Assembly (NCBI GenBank): GCA_963835165.1
Contig: CAWIGD010000048.1
Coordinates: 124,001 to 188,000, forward strand
Origin: VAZQ01 sp963835165
Lineage (GTDB): Bacteria; Pseudomonadota; Alphaproteobacteria; Rhizobiales; Xanthobacteraceae
Length of the DNA stretch: 64,000 bases
Direction of reading: 5' to 3'
Positions 1 through 8,778 of the stretch are shown in pieces (within the stretch, counting starts at the first letter, position 1; each line of letters begins with the position of its first letter). The position numbers were made by a program, and so were the translations under genes. A model generated the notes under the pieces. It saw only the letters and a program-made list of their open reading frames with translations. It did no database searches and was not told the origin of the DNA.

Positions 1-7
1 ACACATG

Positions 8-227
8 CTCTCGTGTCCCGGCCGAGTGCAGAGAGGCGAAGCCGAGCGGAACGAGAGCCGGGACCCAGCGCAACAACGCGCGAAGTGCAACATGGTTGCC
101 GGCTGCGATCTGTCGTGTCGCCCCTAGGTCCACGCAAGTCGGGTTTACCCGACTTGCGTCGTCTAACTGCCGATCTCGGGCAAGCCCGAGATCGGTGTCT
201 CGCTGCGCTCGCCCGGGACAAGAGAGC
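8..227. repeat. Composite inverted-repeat element
   Basis: No credible gene lies in the first 328 bases. The stretch is built from nested palindromes. An outer pair of near-complementary arms (about 8-23 and 211-227, both around GTCCCGG and GAGAG) encloses two perfect hairpins at 132-159 (arms ACGCAAGTCGGG) and 170-195 (arms CCGATCTCGGG). The loops TTTA and CAA recur in the insertion inside the neighbouring helicase gene, so the two probably belong to one family of small palindromic elements. Function is unknown; it could also act as a terminator. Confidence 0.5.
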
Positions 228-544
228 GAGGGCACGCGCGATTCGCACGGGCGGCGCGCATGTCGCCTAACGATCTGGCGGCTCGGAACGCTGACAGGCG
301 CACTTGTTCTGTTGTCGCGCGAATAGTCTCACACCCGCTCCACGAAGCTGTCCACCACCCGTTTCTCGCCGGCCTTGTCGAACGCGATGGTGAGCTTGTT
401 GCCGTCGATGGCGGTGACGTTGCCGTTGCCGAACTTCTGATGAAACACGCGCTCGCCGATCGCAAAGTCGGAGACGGCGCCGGTGGACTTGGCGACGAGT
501 TCGCCTTCGATGGTGAGCGGGAGGCGCGTGCGCGGGCGGCCGCG

Positions 545-600
545 CCTGCCTCCACCCCGACCTTCCCCTGCAAGCGGGGACGGGGACCGCAGCGCGTCGT
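545..600. repeat. In-frame palindromic insertion in the helicase linker
   Basis: A short hairpin of the CCCCTGCAAGCGGGG type (about 565-579) lies inside the helicase reading frame and is translated on the minus strand as SPSPLAGEGRGGG. This peptide is typical of palindromic elements that have landed in Hyphomicrobiales genes. It falls in the poorly conserved linker before the C-terminal domain and keeps the frame open, unlike the larger insertion at 2004-2258. Confidence 0.5.
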
Positions 601-2003
601 CCGTGCCGTCATCGCGCGCCGCGTATTCGTCGCCGTCTTCGGAAAAGCCGCCCTTGTCGCCGAAGCCGCCGCCGAAGCCGCCGCGGCCGCGCGCCTGCGC
701 GCGCTGCCATCCCGGCGTGCTGTAGCTCGAGCCGAAATGCGTCATCTCGTCGAAGCGCGACGCGCCGGTGTTGCCGTAGGCGGAGAAGCTGCCCTTGGAT
801 TCCGTGATTTCGACGTCGGCTTCCGGCAGTTCGTCGAGGAAGCGCGACGGAATGTTCGACGACCACAGCCCGTGCATGCGCCGGTTGGCGGCGAAATAGA
901 TCTTCGCGCGCCGGCGCGCACGGGTGAGCCCCACATGCGCCAGGCGCCGCTCCTCCTCGAGGCCGGCGCGGCCCTGGTCGTCCAGAGCGCGTTGATGCGG
1001 GAACAGGCCTTCCTCCCAGCCCGGAAGGAAGACGGTATCGAATTCGAGCCCCTTGGCGGAATGCAGGGTCATGATCGAGACCGCCTCGCCCTCGCTCTTG
1101 TCGGTGTCCATCACCAGCGAGATGTGCTCGAGGAAGCCGGCGAGGTTCTCGAATTCCTCCATGGAGCGGATCAGCTCCTTGAGGTTTTCGAGCCGGCCGG
1201 CGGCGTCGGCGGAGCGGTCCTTCTGCCACATCTCGGTGTAGCCGGACTCGTCGAGCACGATCTCCGCCAGCCGGGTGTGGGGGAGGGCGTCCTTCTGCGC
1301 GCGCCAGCGCTCGAACGCGGCGAGGAGATCGCGCAGGGCGCCGCGTGGTTTGGGCTTGAGCTCGTCGGTCTCGATCAGCGCGCGCGCGGCTTCGGTGAGC
1401 GGCACCCGCTTCCTGCGGGCGTGGTCGTGCAGGAGCTGCACGGTGGCGTCGCCCAGCCCGCGCTTGGGCACGTTGATGATGCGCTCGAACGCGAGGTCGT
1501 CGGCGCCCGAATGCACGACACGCAGATAGGCGAGCGCGTCGCGGATTTCCTGGCGCTCGTAGAAGCGCGGGCCGCCGATCACGCGATAGGGCAGGCCGAG
1601 CGTGACGAAACGGTCCTCGAACTCGCGCATCTGGAACGAGGCGCGCACCAGGATGGCGATCTCGTCGAGCGGGTGCGGGCGCCCGCTGCCGTCATTGCGC
1701 TGGAGCTGCTCGATCTCCTCGCCGACGGCGCGCGCCTCTTCCTCCGAATCCCAGCACGAGGTGACCTGCACCTTTTCGCCCGGCACGTCCTCGGTGCGCA
1801 GCGTCTTGCCGAGCCGGCCTTCGTTGTGGGCGATGAGGTGCGAGGCGGCGGCGAGGATGTGGCCGGTGGAGCGGTAATTGCGCTCGAGCCGGATGACCTT
1901 GGCGCCGGGGAAGTCGTGCTCGAAGCGCAGGATGTTGTCGACCTCGGCGCCGCGCCAGCCGTAGATCGACTGGTCGTCGTCGCCGACGCAGCAGATGTTC
2001 TTG

Positions 2004-2258
2004 AGCTGCGGGTTCGAGCGGGTCGTGCCGCGACTCCGCTCGGCTCCTCTCCGGGCCGCGGCGAAGGCGCGGGAGCTCGGTAACCCCACATTGTCTCCCT
2101 CACCGGATCGCTTTGCGATCCGACTCTCCCCGTCCGAACTCGGGTTTACCCGAGTTCGGCATTCAAGCTGGTCGAAGTCGGATAAATCCGACTTCGATCG
2201 GGGAGAGGTGGAAGCCGCGAGGTTCGCACTATTGAACTCGCGGCGCGCGCCGTGTTCT
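2004..2258. repeat. Palindromic element inserted in the helicase gene
   Basis: Between the coding sequence for LWLRLLGQ and that for KNICC lie about 255 bases with no helicase counterpart. They hold three perfect hairpins: 2104-2122 (CGGATCG arms), 2134-2159 (CCGAACTCGGG arms) and 2172-2197 (TCGAAGTCGGA arms). The last two are enclosed by an outer stem, CTCTCCCC (2124-2131) with GGGGAGAG (2200-2207), so the region could fold into a branched structure. There is no transposase, so it resembles a non-autonomous palindromic element. Boundaries are estimated from the protein family and may be off by about ten bases. Confidence 0.65.
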
Positions 2259-3245
2259 GTCCCAGCAGGCGCAGCCACAGATACTGCGCCACGTTCGTGT
2301 CCTGATACTCGTCCACCAGGATGTAGCGGAAGCGGCCCTGATACTGGCGCAGCACTTCGGGCTGCTCGCGGAACAGCCGGATGCATTCGAGCAGGAGGTC
2401 GCCGAAATCGGCGGCGTTGAGCACCTTCAGCCGCTCCTGAAACGCGACATAGAGCTTCTTGCCCTTGCCGCCGGCGAAGCTCGCGGCTTCTCCGGCTGGA
2501 ACCTGGTCGGGGGTGAGGCCGCGGTTCTTCCAGCTGTCGATCAGGCCGGCGAGCACACGGGCAGGCCAGCGCTTCTCGTCGATGCCCTCCGCCGCCAGCA
2601 GCTGCTTGAGCAGACGGATCTGGTCGTCGACGTCGAGAATGGTGAAGTCGGGTTTCAGGCCCACCAGCTCGGCGTGGCGGCGGATGATTTTCACGCCGAT
2701 GGAATGGAAGGTGCCGAGCCACGGCATGCCCTCGACGATCTGCCCGACCATGGTGCCGACGCGCAGCTTCATCTCCCGCGCGGCCTTGTTGGTGAAGGTG
2801 ACCGCCAGGATCTCGTTCGGCCGCGCGCGTCCGGTCGCAAGGATGTGCGCAATGCGCGTGGTCAGCACGCGGGTCTTGCCGGTTCCGGCGCCGGCGAGCA
2901 CCAGCACCGGCCCGTCGAGCGTCTCCACCGCCAGCCGCTGCTCCGGGTTGAGGTCGTTGAGATAAGGCGCGCCCGCCGCCGCGCGCGCCCGTGCCGCGAT
3001 CCCGCCGGGTTGCGGCATCGGCGGCACAGCACTGTCATCGCGCGGCGATTTGCCCGGTTCGGCCATTCAGGTTCCGTGATGGGACCGGCGCACAGGCCGG
3101 CGCGCCGCGTGTCGCGGCGAATCTCGGGCTAAGATGGCACTCGCAGGGGCAAATGGGGAGGGGTTCGGCGTCGCCATCCATGGGACGACGCCGGAACGAC
3201 GCGCCCCGGGCGCAATGTTCGGCGTGCTTTCGCACACGAGGTTCT

Positions 3246-3746
3246 CTACCGCATCGCGATCCTGCGGCCGGCGGCCTCCGGACGGGGCAGATGGCCGTGC
3301 GCGGCTTTCATGCGGGCGAGGCAACTTGCCACTTCATCGGGGAAGGGCGCGCTCTTGCCGGCCGCCATGTCGACATGCAGCGACATGTTCTCCGAGGTGG
3401 CCGAAACCCAGCCCTCGGAGGCATGAAAGAGCTGCTCGAAATAGTGCATGCGCTTGGCGTCGTAATCGAGCAGCTGGAACGTCACCCGCACCGGATCGCC
3501 GGCGTGGAGCTCGCGCAGATAGCGCACATGCACCTCGGCGGTGAAGCAGGAATGCTTGCGGGTCTTGACGTAGTCGAGGCCGCAGCCGAGGAGTTCGAAG
3601 GCTTCGTCCACCGCGCGGTCGAACAGCACGTTGTAATAGGCCATGTTGAGGTGGCCGTTGTAGTCGATCCAGGCCGGCTCGACCGCCATCACCGAGGAGA
3701 CGAAGGGAGCGAAGAACACGGGTTCGAGATCGAGGCGGTCGAGCAT
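3246..3746 (-). CDS. Thioesterase-family protein (4-hydroxybenzoyl-CoA thioesterase fold)
   Basis: A 166-residue single hot-dog-fold domain, the usual length of YbgC/FadM-type acyl-CoA thioesterases, which hydrolyse acyl-CoA in the cytoplasm. The catalytic-loop pattern is visible near residue 28 as DYNGHLNMAYY, with Asp followed by the Gly-His-Leu/Met-Asn pattern. HVRYLRELHAGDPV near residue 72 matches the second conserved block of the family. No signal peptide or membrane segment is seen. The gene lies alone between the helicase remnant (same strand) and the YcjX-like gene (opposite strand). The acyl substrate cannot be told from sequence; relatives include betainyl-CoA thioesterases. Confidence 0.8.
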   Translation of the reverse strand: MLDRLDLEPVFFAPFVSSVMAVEPAWIDYNGHLNMAYYNVLFDRAVDEAFELLGCGLDYVKTRKHSCFTAEVHVRYLRELHAGDPVRVTFQLLDYDAKRMHYFEQLFHASEGWVSATSENMSLHVDMAAGKSAPFPDEVASCLARMKAAHGHLPRPEAAGRRIAMR

Positions 3747-3830
3747 GAGACGATATTATGATCCCCGCCCGGCCCGCGTCCACGTTGACGGCCACTTGCG
3801 GGCGCCCGACTTTGGGGCCACTTGCATCGC

Positions 3831-5285
3831 ATGGGCGGGATGCCATCCATGATGAATTTCAGCTGGCTGCCGCCGATCGTCGCGCAGGCATCCGAGCGGC
3901 TGGTCGGCAACCTCAGCGAGTTTGCCGGAAGCGCCACGGTCTTGCTCGCGGTGACCGGGCTGAGCCGCTCCGGCAAGACCGTGTTCATCACCAGCCTGAT
4001 CCACAATCTGCTCAGCTCGGTGCACAATCCCAACCGGATGCCGCTCCTCAACGTGGTGGGCGAGCGCCGCCTGCTCGCGGCTCATCTCGAGGGGCCGAGG
4101 GCAAACCGGCTGCCGCAGTTTCCCTACCTCGGCAATATCGAGAAGATGGCCGTTCCGGACTGGCCGGAGCGCACCTCCGATCTCAGCGAGATCGGGATCG
4201 AAGTCCGCTTCGCGCCCGCCAACACGGCGGGGCGGCTGCTGAGCGAGATCACCGGAAACCCCGCCAGCCTGACGATCCGGATCGTCGATTATCCGGGCGA
4301 ATGGCTGCTCGATCTGCCCCTGCTGGGGCAGAGCTATGCCGAGTGGTCGCGCGCCACGCTGCACCTGTTGCGCAAAGGCGTCCGCGCCGAAATCAGCGGT
4401 GAGTTTCTCGCGTTCGTCGAGCAGCACAGGGCGGAGGAGGTCGCCAGCGAACAGGTGGCGAAGCAGGCGCATGACCTTTACCGCGCCTATCTCGTCAACG
4501 CCCGCGACCGCCACGGCCTGAGCTTCCTGCAGCCCGGCCGTTTCCTCTGCCGGGGGTCGCTCGGCGATCTGTCCTATCTGTGGTTCGCGCCGCTCGATGT
4601 GGGAGAGGGCGGCATGTTTGCGCCGCATACCCTCGGCGCGCTGATGGCGGAGCGCTTCGAGACCTACAAGAGCGAAACGGTGGCCCCGTTCTACCACGAC
4701 CACTTTCGGCATTACTCGCGCCAGATCGTGCTGGTCGACGTGCTGCGCGCGCTGTTGGCAGGCCGCGACGCCTTCGAGGACACGCGGCTCGCGCTCGACG
4801 CCATTCTGGAAAGCTTCCGCTACGGTCACGGTGGCATTCTCTCCAAGCTGCTGCGCGGACCGCATATCGACAAGGTCCTGTTCGCCGCCACCAAGGCGGA
4901 CCATGTCCCCGACATTCAGCGCGACCATCTCGCGGCGCTGTTGCGGAACATGGCGGCCTTCCCTGCGCTCGAGGTCAAGAGCAGCAACGCACAGTTCGAG
5001 GTGGAGGCGCTTGCGTCGGTCATCTCGACCGCGGAAGACACCCAGGAGATCGACGGCCAGCGCCTGCAGGTGGTGGTCGGCCGGCCGGTGGGCAGCACGA
5101 AGCAGGCGAAATTCTTCGTCGGCAATGTTCCGATCCGTCCCCCGCGCCCCGACGCCTGGGGCTCGCCGTTCCTGAACGTGCCGGTGTTCGAGCCGCCGGC
5201 GATCGATCCCGCGCCGATCGAAGGGATCGCGCACATCAATCTCGACCTGGCGCTCGAATTCCTGCTGGGAGACCGGCTGCGATGA
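3831..5285 (+). CDS. YcjX-like P-loop NTPase (DUF463)
   Basis: A predicted nucleotide-binding protein of the YcjX/DUF463 family. A P-loop reading GLSRSGKT lies about 50 residues from the N terminus, followed by TSLIHNLLSS and later by VDYPGEW, which matches the family's DxPG-like Walker B region. YcjX proteins are GTPase-like, often stress-induced and found beside a DUF697/YcjF membrane protein, as here: the stop codon overlaps the next start in ATGA. In-frame ATGs at 3831, 3840, 3849 and 3852 are all possible starts. A GGGCGGGA stretch just upstream would favour 3849 or 3852. The cellular role is not established. Confidence 0.8.
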   Translation: MGGMPSMMNFSWLPPIVAQASERLVGNLSEFAGSATVLLAVTGLSRSGKTVFITSLIHNLLSSVHNPNRMPLLNVVGERRLLAAHLEGPRANRLPQFPYLGNIEKMAVPDWPERTSDLSEIGIEVRFAPANTAGRLLSEITGNPASLTIRIVDYPGEWLLDLPLLGQSYAEWSRATLHLLRKGVRAEISGEFLAFVEQHRAEEVASEQVAKQAHDLYRAYLVNARDRHGLSFLQPGRFLCRGSLGDLSYLWFAPLDVGEGGMFAPHTLGALMAERFETYKSETVAPFYHDHFRHYSRQIVLVDVLRALLAGRDAFEDTRLALDAILESFRYGHGGILSKLLRGPHIDKVLFAATKADHVPDIQRDHLAALLRNMAAFPALEVKSSNAQFEVEALASVISTAEDTQEIDGQRLQVVVGRPVGSTKQAKFFVGNVPIRPPRPDAWGSPFLNVPVFEPPAIDPAPIEGIAHINLDLALEFLLGDRLR

Positions 5286-6313
5286 CAGATCAATCCGACC
5301 GCAAGGCGCCGATTACCGCGCGCGTGATCGAGATCGACGCGGCAGACGAGCTCGCGCGCCCGCGCCCGATCGGGCCGCAGGTGATCGCGACGGAGCGAAC
5401 CGAACCCGTGACGCCCAGCGAGCGCTCGGTGGTCGTGGTCGCGCCCCCGCCGGCGCGCCGCCGCGACGGCGTGATCACGTTCGGGCTCGCAGGCCTCGCG
5501 GTGTTCTTTGTCGGCTGGCTCGTGGTCGATGCCGCGGCCTGGATTTCGACCGCCTTCGAGCGCAGCGCCGGCTTGGGGGTACTGGCCGCGGCCGCGATCA
5601 GCGCCGGTGTCGCCGGCGCCGGCCTGGTGATCGCGCGTGAGCTCGCAAGCCTGTTCCGGCTCAAGAACGTCGAGACCATCCATCGCAGCCTCGCCGACCA
5701 GCATGTGCCGCCGGCCGACGCGCGCCGCGCGATCGCGGACGTGCTCGCCGTCGTCCCACGCGAGCGTGAGACCGCCGCCGGCATCGAGGCCTTCCAGCGG
5801 CAGGTCCAGCTTCATCATTCCACCGCGCAGCAAATCGAAATTCTCTCGCGCACCGTGATGAAGCCCCTCGACCGCCGCGCCGAGGCGCATGTGCGCACGG
5901 CGGTGCTGCGCGCGTTCGGCATTACTGCGATCAGCCCCACCGCCTTGACCGACGCCGTGTTCTTTCTCGCCTGCGGCGTGCGCATGGTGCGGGGGATCGC
6001 GGCCTCGTACGGCCACCGTCCGACCGCCGCCACCACGATCCACCTGCTGCGCCGGCTCGTGCTCGAAGCCGGGAAGCTCGGCGCCGTGGATATCGCGAGT
6101 GCGTCGTTGGTGCAGCATCTCGGCGGCGCGGTCACCGAGCGGGTCGCCACCAGCGCGGCCGACGCGCTGTACGCCTCCTATCGCATGGCCCGGCTCGGCA
6201 TCATCGTCATGGATCTGTGCCGGCCGATTCCGTTCCAGGAGAACGATGTTCCGAGCGTGGGTTCGCTGGTTGGCAACGTGGTGCGACGGCGTTCCGAAGC
6301 CCAGTCTGATTGA
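5282..6313 (+). CDS. YcjF-like membrane protein (DUF697 / TIGR01620)
   Basis: A 343-residue protein that overlaps the YcjX-like gene by four bases (ATGA), so the two are very likely translated together. An Arg/Pro-rich cytosolic N terminus is followed by two hydrophobic segments at about residues 66-90 (FGLAGLAVFFVGWLVVDAAAW) and 97-120 (LGVLAAAAISAGVAGAGLVIA). The C-terminal half is the DUF697 region, with small-residue-rich helices such as TALTDAVFFLACGVRMVRGIA. It probably anchors the NTPase partner to the inner membrane. That role is inferred from pairing, not shown by the sequence. Confidence 0.78.
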   Translation: MTDQSDRKAPITARVIEIDAADELARPRPIGPQVIATERTEPVTPSERSVVVVAPPPARRRDGVITFGLAGLAVFFVGWLVVDAAAWISTAFERSAGLGVLAAAAISAGVAGAGLVIARELASLFRLKNVETIHRSLADQHVPPADARRAIADVLAVVPRERETAAGIEAFQRQVQLHHSTAQQIEILSRTVMKPLDRRAEAHVRTAVLRAFGITAISPTALTDAVFFLACGVRMVRGIAASYGHRPTAATTIHLLRRLVLEAGKLGAVDIASASLVQHLGGAVTERVATSAADALYASYRMARLGIIVMDLCRPIPFQENDVPSVGSLVGNVVRRRSEAQSD

Positions 6314-6382
6314 GGGGCCGGCGGCCATCCGCCGCGCCGCTCGCAATTAACAAAACAGGCGCGGAATTTAACTGTTGCGGCG

Positions 6383-6410
6383 GGAACACGGCGACTTCTC
6401 ACAGTCGCTT
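6383..6410 (+). promoter_or_regulatory. Candidate ECF/EcfG-type promoter
   Basis: GGAAC at 6383-6387 is followed after 18 bases by CGCTT at 6406-6410. This resembles the GGAAC-N18/19-CGTT promoters read by general-stress ECF sigma factors in alphaproteobacteria. It lies about 75 bases before the ECF sigma gene. The second box is imperfect, so this is tentative. Confidence 0.3.
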
Positions 6411-6483
6411 GATCGCAGAACAGGATGCAACCTTTCCCCTGGGACCGAGTTGGTTGGGTGGGACGTGAATACAGGGGACTACC

Positions 6484-7077
6484 ATGACATTGGCCTGCAC
6501 CCGTACGGGATCGGCCGCCCCGCCTGCACCGGCAGCGGCTCGCGAAACCTCCTCCGACGAAATGCTGATCGAGCGCATCGCCAAGGGCGACCAGCTTGCC
6601 ATGCGAACCCTGTTCGGGCGCCACCGGGTCGCCCTCTATCGCTGGCTGCTGCGCCTGGTGCGCGACGAAGCGCTGGCCGAGGATCTCCTCAGCGACGTGT
6701 TTCTCGACGTCTGGCGCCAAGCCGCCACGTTCGAAGCGCGCTCCTCGGTTTCGACCTGGCTGCTGGCGATCGCCCGCTACAAGGCGCTTTCGGCGCGCCG
6801 CCGCAGGACCGACGCGGAACTCGACGACAAGGTTGCCGGGACCGTCGCGGATCCCGCGGACAACCCCGAGGTCGTGCTGCAGAAGAAGCACCGGGCCGTA
6901 CAGCTGCGCCAGTCGTTGGCCAGCCTGTCGCCGGAGCACGGCGAGGTGATCGACCTCGTCTACTACCACGACAAGTCGGTGAGGGAGGTCGCGGAGATCG
7001 TCGGGGTCGCCGAGGCCACCGTGAAGACGCGCATGTTCTACGCGCGCAGGAAATTGGCCGAACTGGTCGCGGCATAA
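6484..7077 (+). CDS. ECF-family RNA polymerase sigma factor
   Basis: A 197-residue sigma factor with only regions 2 and 4, as in the extracytoplasmic-function group. Region 2 includes LFGRHRVALYRWLLRLVRDEALAEDLLSDVFLDVWR and the TWLLAIARYKALS segment. Region 4 near residue 145 reads LSPEHGEVIDLVYYHDKSVREVAEI and the recognition helix follows in EATVKTRMFYARRKL. An extra Ala/Pro-rich N terminus of about 25 residues precedes region 2. No anti-sigma gene lies next to it: the upstream gene is the YcjF-like membrane protein and a terminator closes the downstream side. The regulon is unknown. Confidence 0.9.
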   Translation: MTLACTRTGSAAPPAPAAARETSSDEMLIERIAKGDQLAMRTLFGRHRVALYRWLLRLVRDEALAEDLLSDVFLDVWRQAATFEARSSVSTWLLAIARYKALSARRRRTDAELDDKVAGTVADPADNPEVVLQKKHRAVQLRQSLASLSPEHGEVIDLVYYHDKSVREVAEIVGVAEATVKTRMFYARRKLAELVAA

Positions 7078-7108
7078 ACCGCAGACATAAGTCGGATCAC
7101 GAGCGAAG

Positions 7109-7140
7109 GCCCGCCAGCGCAACGCGTTGGCGGGCTTTCG
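7109..7140 (+). terminator. Intrinsic terminator after the sigma gene
   Basis: A perfect 8-bp stem GCCCGCCA / TGGCGGGC (7109-7116 with 7128-7135) and an 11-base loop are followed by TTTCG and further T-rich bases. It lies about 30 bases after the sigma factor stop codon. Confidence 0.75.
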
Positions 7141-7274
7141 CTTGCCTTGGGGCGCGCGCGTTAACCAAGGGACGTCGGCGCCCGAACGTGGGCTGGCCGG
7201 CAACCTGTCGCAGGTTGGTTATCCACCGACACGCTTGCCTATCGGATTGGCGCGGATCAAAATTCCTCGCGCCC

Positions 7275-7425
7275 TAGTGCGGTGGATTTGAAGTTTCGAT
7301 CATTGTCGCCGCGCACCCCTCAGGAACTCAACCAAAGACCGCACTAAAATCATAAAGTTCAAGTGTCCCTTTGATTCCGAAGTTCGCGTCAGGGGGTGCC
7401 GCGAGAGTTTGCGAACTTCGGAATC
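7275..7425. repeat. Two adjacent inverted repeats, including a 15-bp-arm family member
   Basis: The first repeat has perfect 9-bp ends TAGTGCGGT (7275-7283) and ACCGCACTA (7338-7346). Close behind, GATTCCGAAGTTCGC (7373-7387) pairs perfectly with GCGAACTTCGGAATC (7411-7425). The second arm pair recurs at 8779-8841 and 18787-18839, and a single arm recurs at 63662-63676. These are dispersed short palindromes without coding capacity, so probably non-autonomous mobile elements. Confidence 0.75.
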
Positions 7426-7538
7426 GGTACGCTCGTGAGCGCCCTCCATCGCCAGAATCGCCAGAATCGATGCGGCGCTGCCGCTCGAATGGTTGCCGCT
7501 GTGTCCAGCCACCCTCGCCCACATTTCGGAGCATCCGC

Positions 7539-8033
7539 ATGCGTGGACTAACTGTCGTCGTCGCACTATCCGCCTCGGTCCTGTTGACCGGGTGTTTCGA
7601 GGGCTCGCAGGGTCCAGCAGGTCCGGCCGGTCCGCAGGGCGTTGCGGGTCTGCCGGGGCCGACCGGCGGCCAGGGCCCCGGCGGACCGCCCGGGCCCGCC
7701 GGCCCGCAAGGCGAAGCGGGACAGCAGGGTCCCGCGGGCGCGCAAGGCGTGCGCGGGGAGCCTGGCGCGCCTGGCGCGCCTGGGGCGCCCGGTGCCAAAG
7801 GCGAGGCGGGGCCTCCCGGACCGGCGGGACCGGCGGGGCCGGCGGGACCACCCGGACCTCCGGGGCCGGCAAGCGGGCTTCGTTACGTCGAGGCCGCCGG
7901 CGATGCCGTCGCCTGTAACGACGGGGAAGTCCTGGTTTCGGCGATTTGCAAGGAGGGCTCCGCAACCCTGCAGGGCACCGGAGCCAAATGCAGCGCCCCG
8001 GCCGGCGCGGTCGGGCTCTGCTTGCGAAAATAG
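7539..8033 (+). CDS. Collagen-like lipoprotein
   Basis: A 164-residue secreted protein. The start at 7539 gives a signal peptide, MRGLTVVVALSASVLL, ending in the lipobox LTGC, so the mature Cys would be lipidated and the protein membrane-anchored. From about residue 25 it consists of roughly 28 uninterrupted Gly-X-Y triplets rich in proline (GPAGPAGPQG, GAPGAPGAPGAKG), the signature of a collagen triple helix. A globular tail of about 50 residues follows with three or four cysteines (AVACNDGEVLVSAIC...). GGAG lies upstream of the start. Bacterial collagen-like proteins usually form trimeric surface stalks, but the role here is unknown. No partner genes are visible. Confidence 0.85.
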   Translation: MRGLTVVVALSASVLLTGCFEGSQGPAGPAGPQGVAGLPGPTGGQGPGGPPGPAGPQGEAGQQGPAGAQGVRGEPGAPGAPGAPGAKGEAGPPGPAGPAGPAGPPGPPGPASGLRYVEAAGDAVACNDGEVLVSAICKEGSATLQGTGAKCSAPAGAVGLCLRK

Positions 8034-8236
8034 CGCGCTCGCCGCGGGGCGAATTCGCAACAGGCGGCGCGCGATCAACAGGTCGATGCGCGCCGTCGCG
8101 CGTCGCCGGGCAGTGACCGGCTTCCCGGTTGCACGCCGGCAAAGCGGGTCTTTATGCGCCGCGCAGTTGCCGCGCGCGTGCGGCGACCTTAAGTCTCCCG
8201 GCAATGACCCTCGACCCTCTCGCCGGGAGATCCTCC

Positions 8237-8773
8237 ATGCCTACCTTCCACCGCTGGTGCCGCACGCTCGCGCTCCATGGCGCCCTGTTGGCGTCGATCG
8301 CTTTGGGGTGCCCGGCCTTTGCCGCCGACGAGCCCGATCTCATCTTCAAGCGCTCCACGGTCTTCAAATGGCTCACTCCAAACGACAAGTTGGCGACCTA
8401 TGGCCTCGACGATCCCGAGGTCGAAGGCGTGGCATGCCACTTCACGGTGCCGGAGCGCGGCGGACTGAAGGGATGGATCGGCGTGGCCGAGGAGGTCTCG
8501 GACATCTCGCTCGCCTGCCGCCAGATCGGGCCGATTCATTTCAAGCAGAAATTTTCACAGGGCGAGGACATGTTTCGTCAACGGCGCTCGCTGTTCTTCA
8601 AGAAGATGCAAATCGTCCGCGGCTGCGACGTGAAGCGCAATGTCCTGGTCTACATGGTCTATTCCGACAAGATCATCGAGGGTTCACCGAAGAATTCGAC
8701 CTCGTCGGTGCCGATCATGCCCTGGGGCGCGAGCGGCGAGGTGCAGAAGTGCGGGGATTGGATCGAAGGCTAG
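8237..8773 (+). CDS. creA: CreA-family periplasmic protein
   Basis: A 178-residue exported protein with a signal peptide up to CPAFAADEP (residues 1-29). The body fits the CreA family: VFKWLTPNDKL, DPEVEGVACHFTVPERGGLKGWIGVAEEVSDISLACRQ and the C-terminal GSPKNSTSSVPIMPW block. CreA is a widespread periplasmic protein of unknown biochemical function. The start at 8237 follows GGGAGATCCTCC. The gene stands alone between two copies of the 15-bp-arm palindrome, the second beginning right after its stop codon. Confidence 0.85.
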   Translation: MPTFHRWCRTLALHGALLASIALGCPAFAADEPDLIFKRSTVFKWLTPNDKLATYGLDDPEVEGVACHFTVPERGGLKGWIGVAEEVSDISLACRQIGPIHFKQKFSQGEDMFRQRRSLFFKKMQIVRGCDVKRNVLVYMVYSDKIIEGSPKNSTSSVPIMPWGASGEVQKCGDWIEG

Positions 8774-8778
8774 TGGTC

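Larger units (their letters stand above)
329..3066 (-). pseudogene. uvrD: UvrD/PcrA-type ATP-dependent DNA helicase, interrupted by a palindromic insertion
   Basis: Superfamily 1A helicase gene of the UvrD/PcrA type, whose members unwind DNA in nucleotide-excision and mismatch repair. The first frame, starting at 3066, carries Walker A AGAGTGKT at residues 58-65, the TFTNKAA motif and the Walker B motif DEYQDTN. After LWLRLLGQ the frame enters foreign sequence and stops at 2146. The remainder resumes in another frame at KNICCVGDDDQSIYGW and keeps the later motifs (RNYRST, TLHSAKGLEFD, VGLTRAR) to the stop at 329. Motifs II and III are thus separated by about 255 foreign bases whose length is not a multiple of three. 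One intact product is not possible without frameshifting, so the gene is probably inactive. A second, in-frame palindrome sits near 545-600 in the C-terminal linker. Confidence 0.8.

Noticed and set aside
260..2083. Long open frame of about 600 codons on the plus strand
   Set aside because: It is the complement of the helicase gene in a high-GC region. No family features are seen, while the minus strand carries clear helicase motifs.
3756..5234. Long minus-strand frame opposite the YcjX-like gene
   Set aside because: The plus strand shows a P-loop and family motifs; the minus-strand protein is Arg/Gln/His-rich in the way of a shadow frame.
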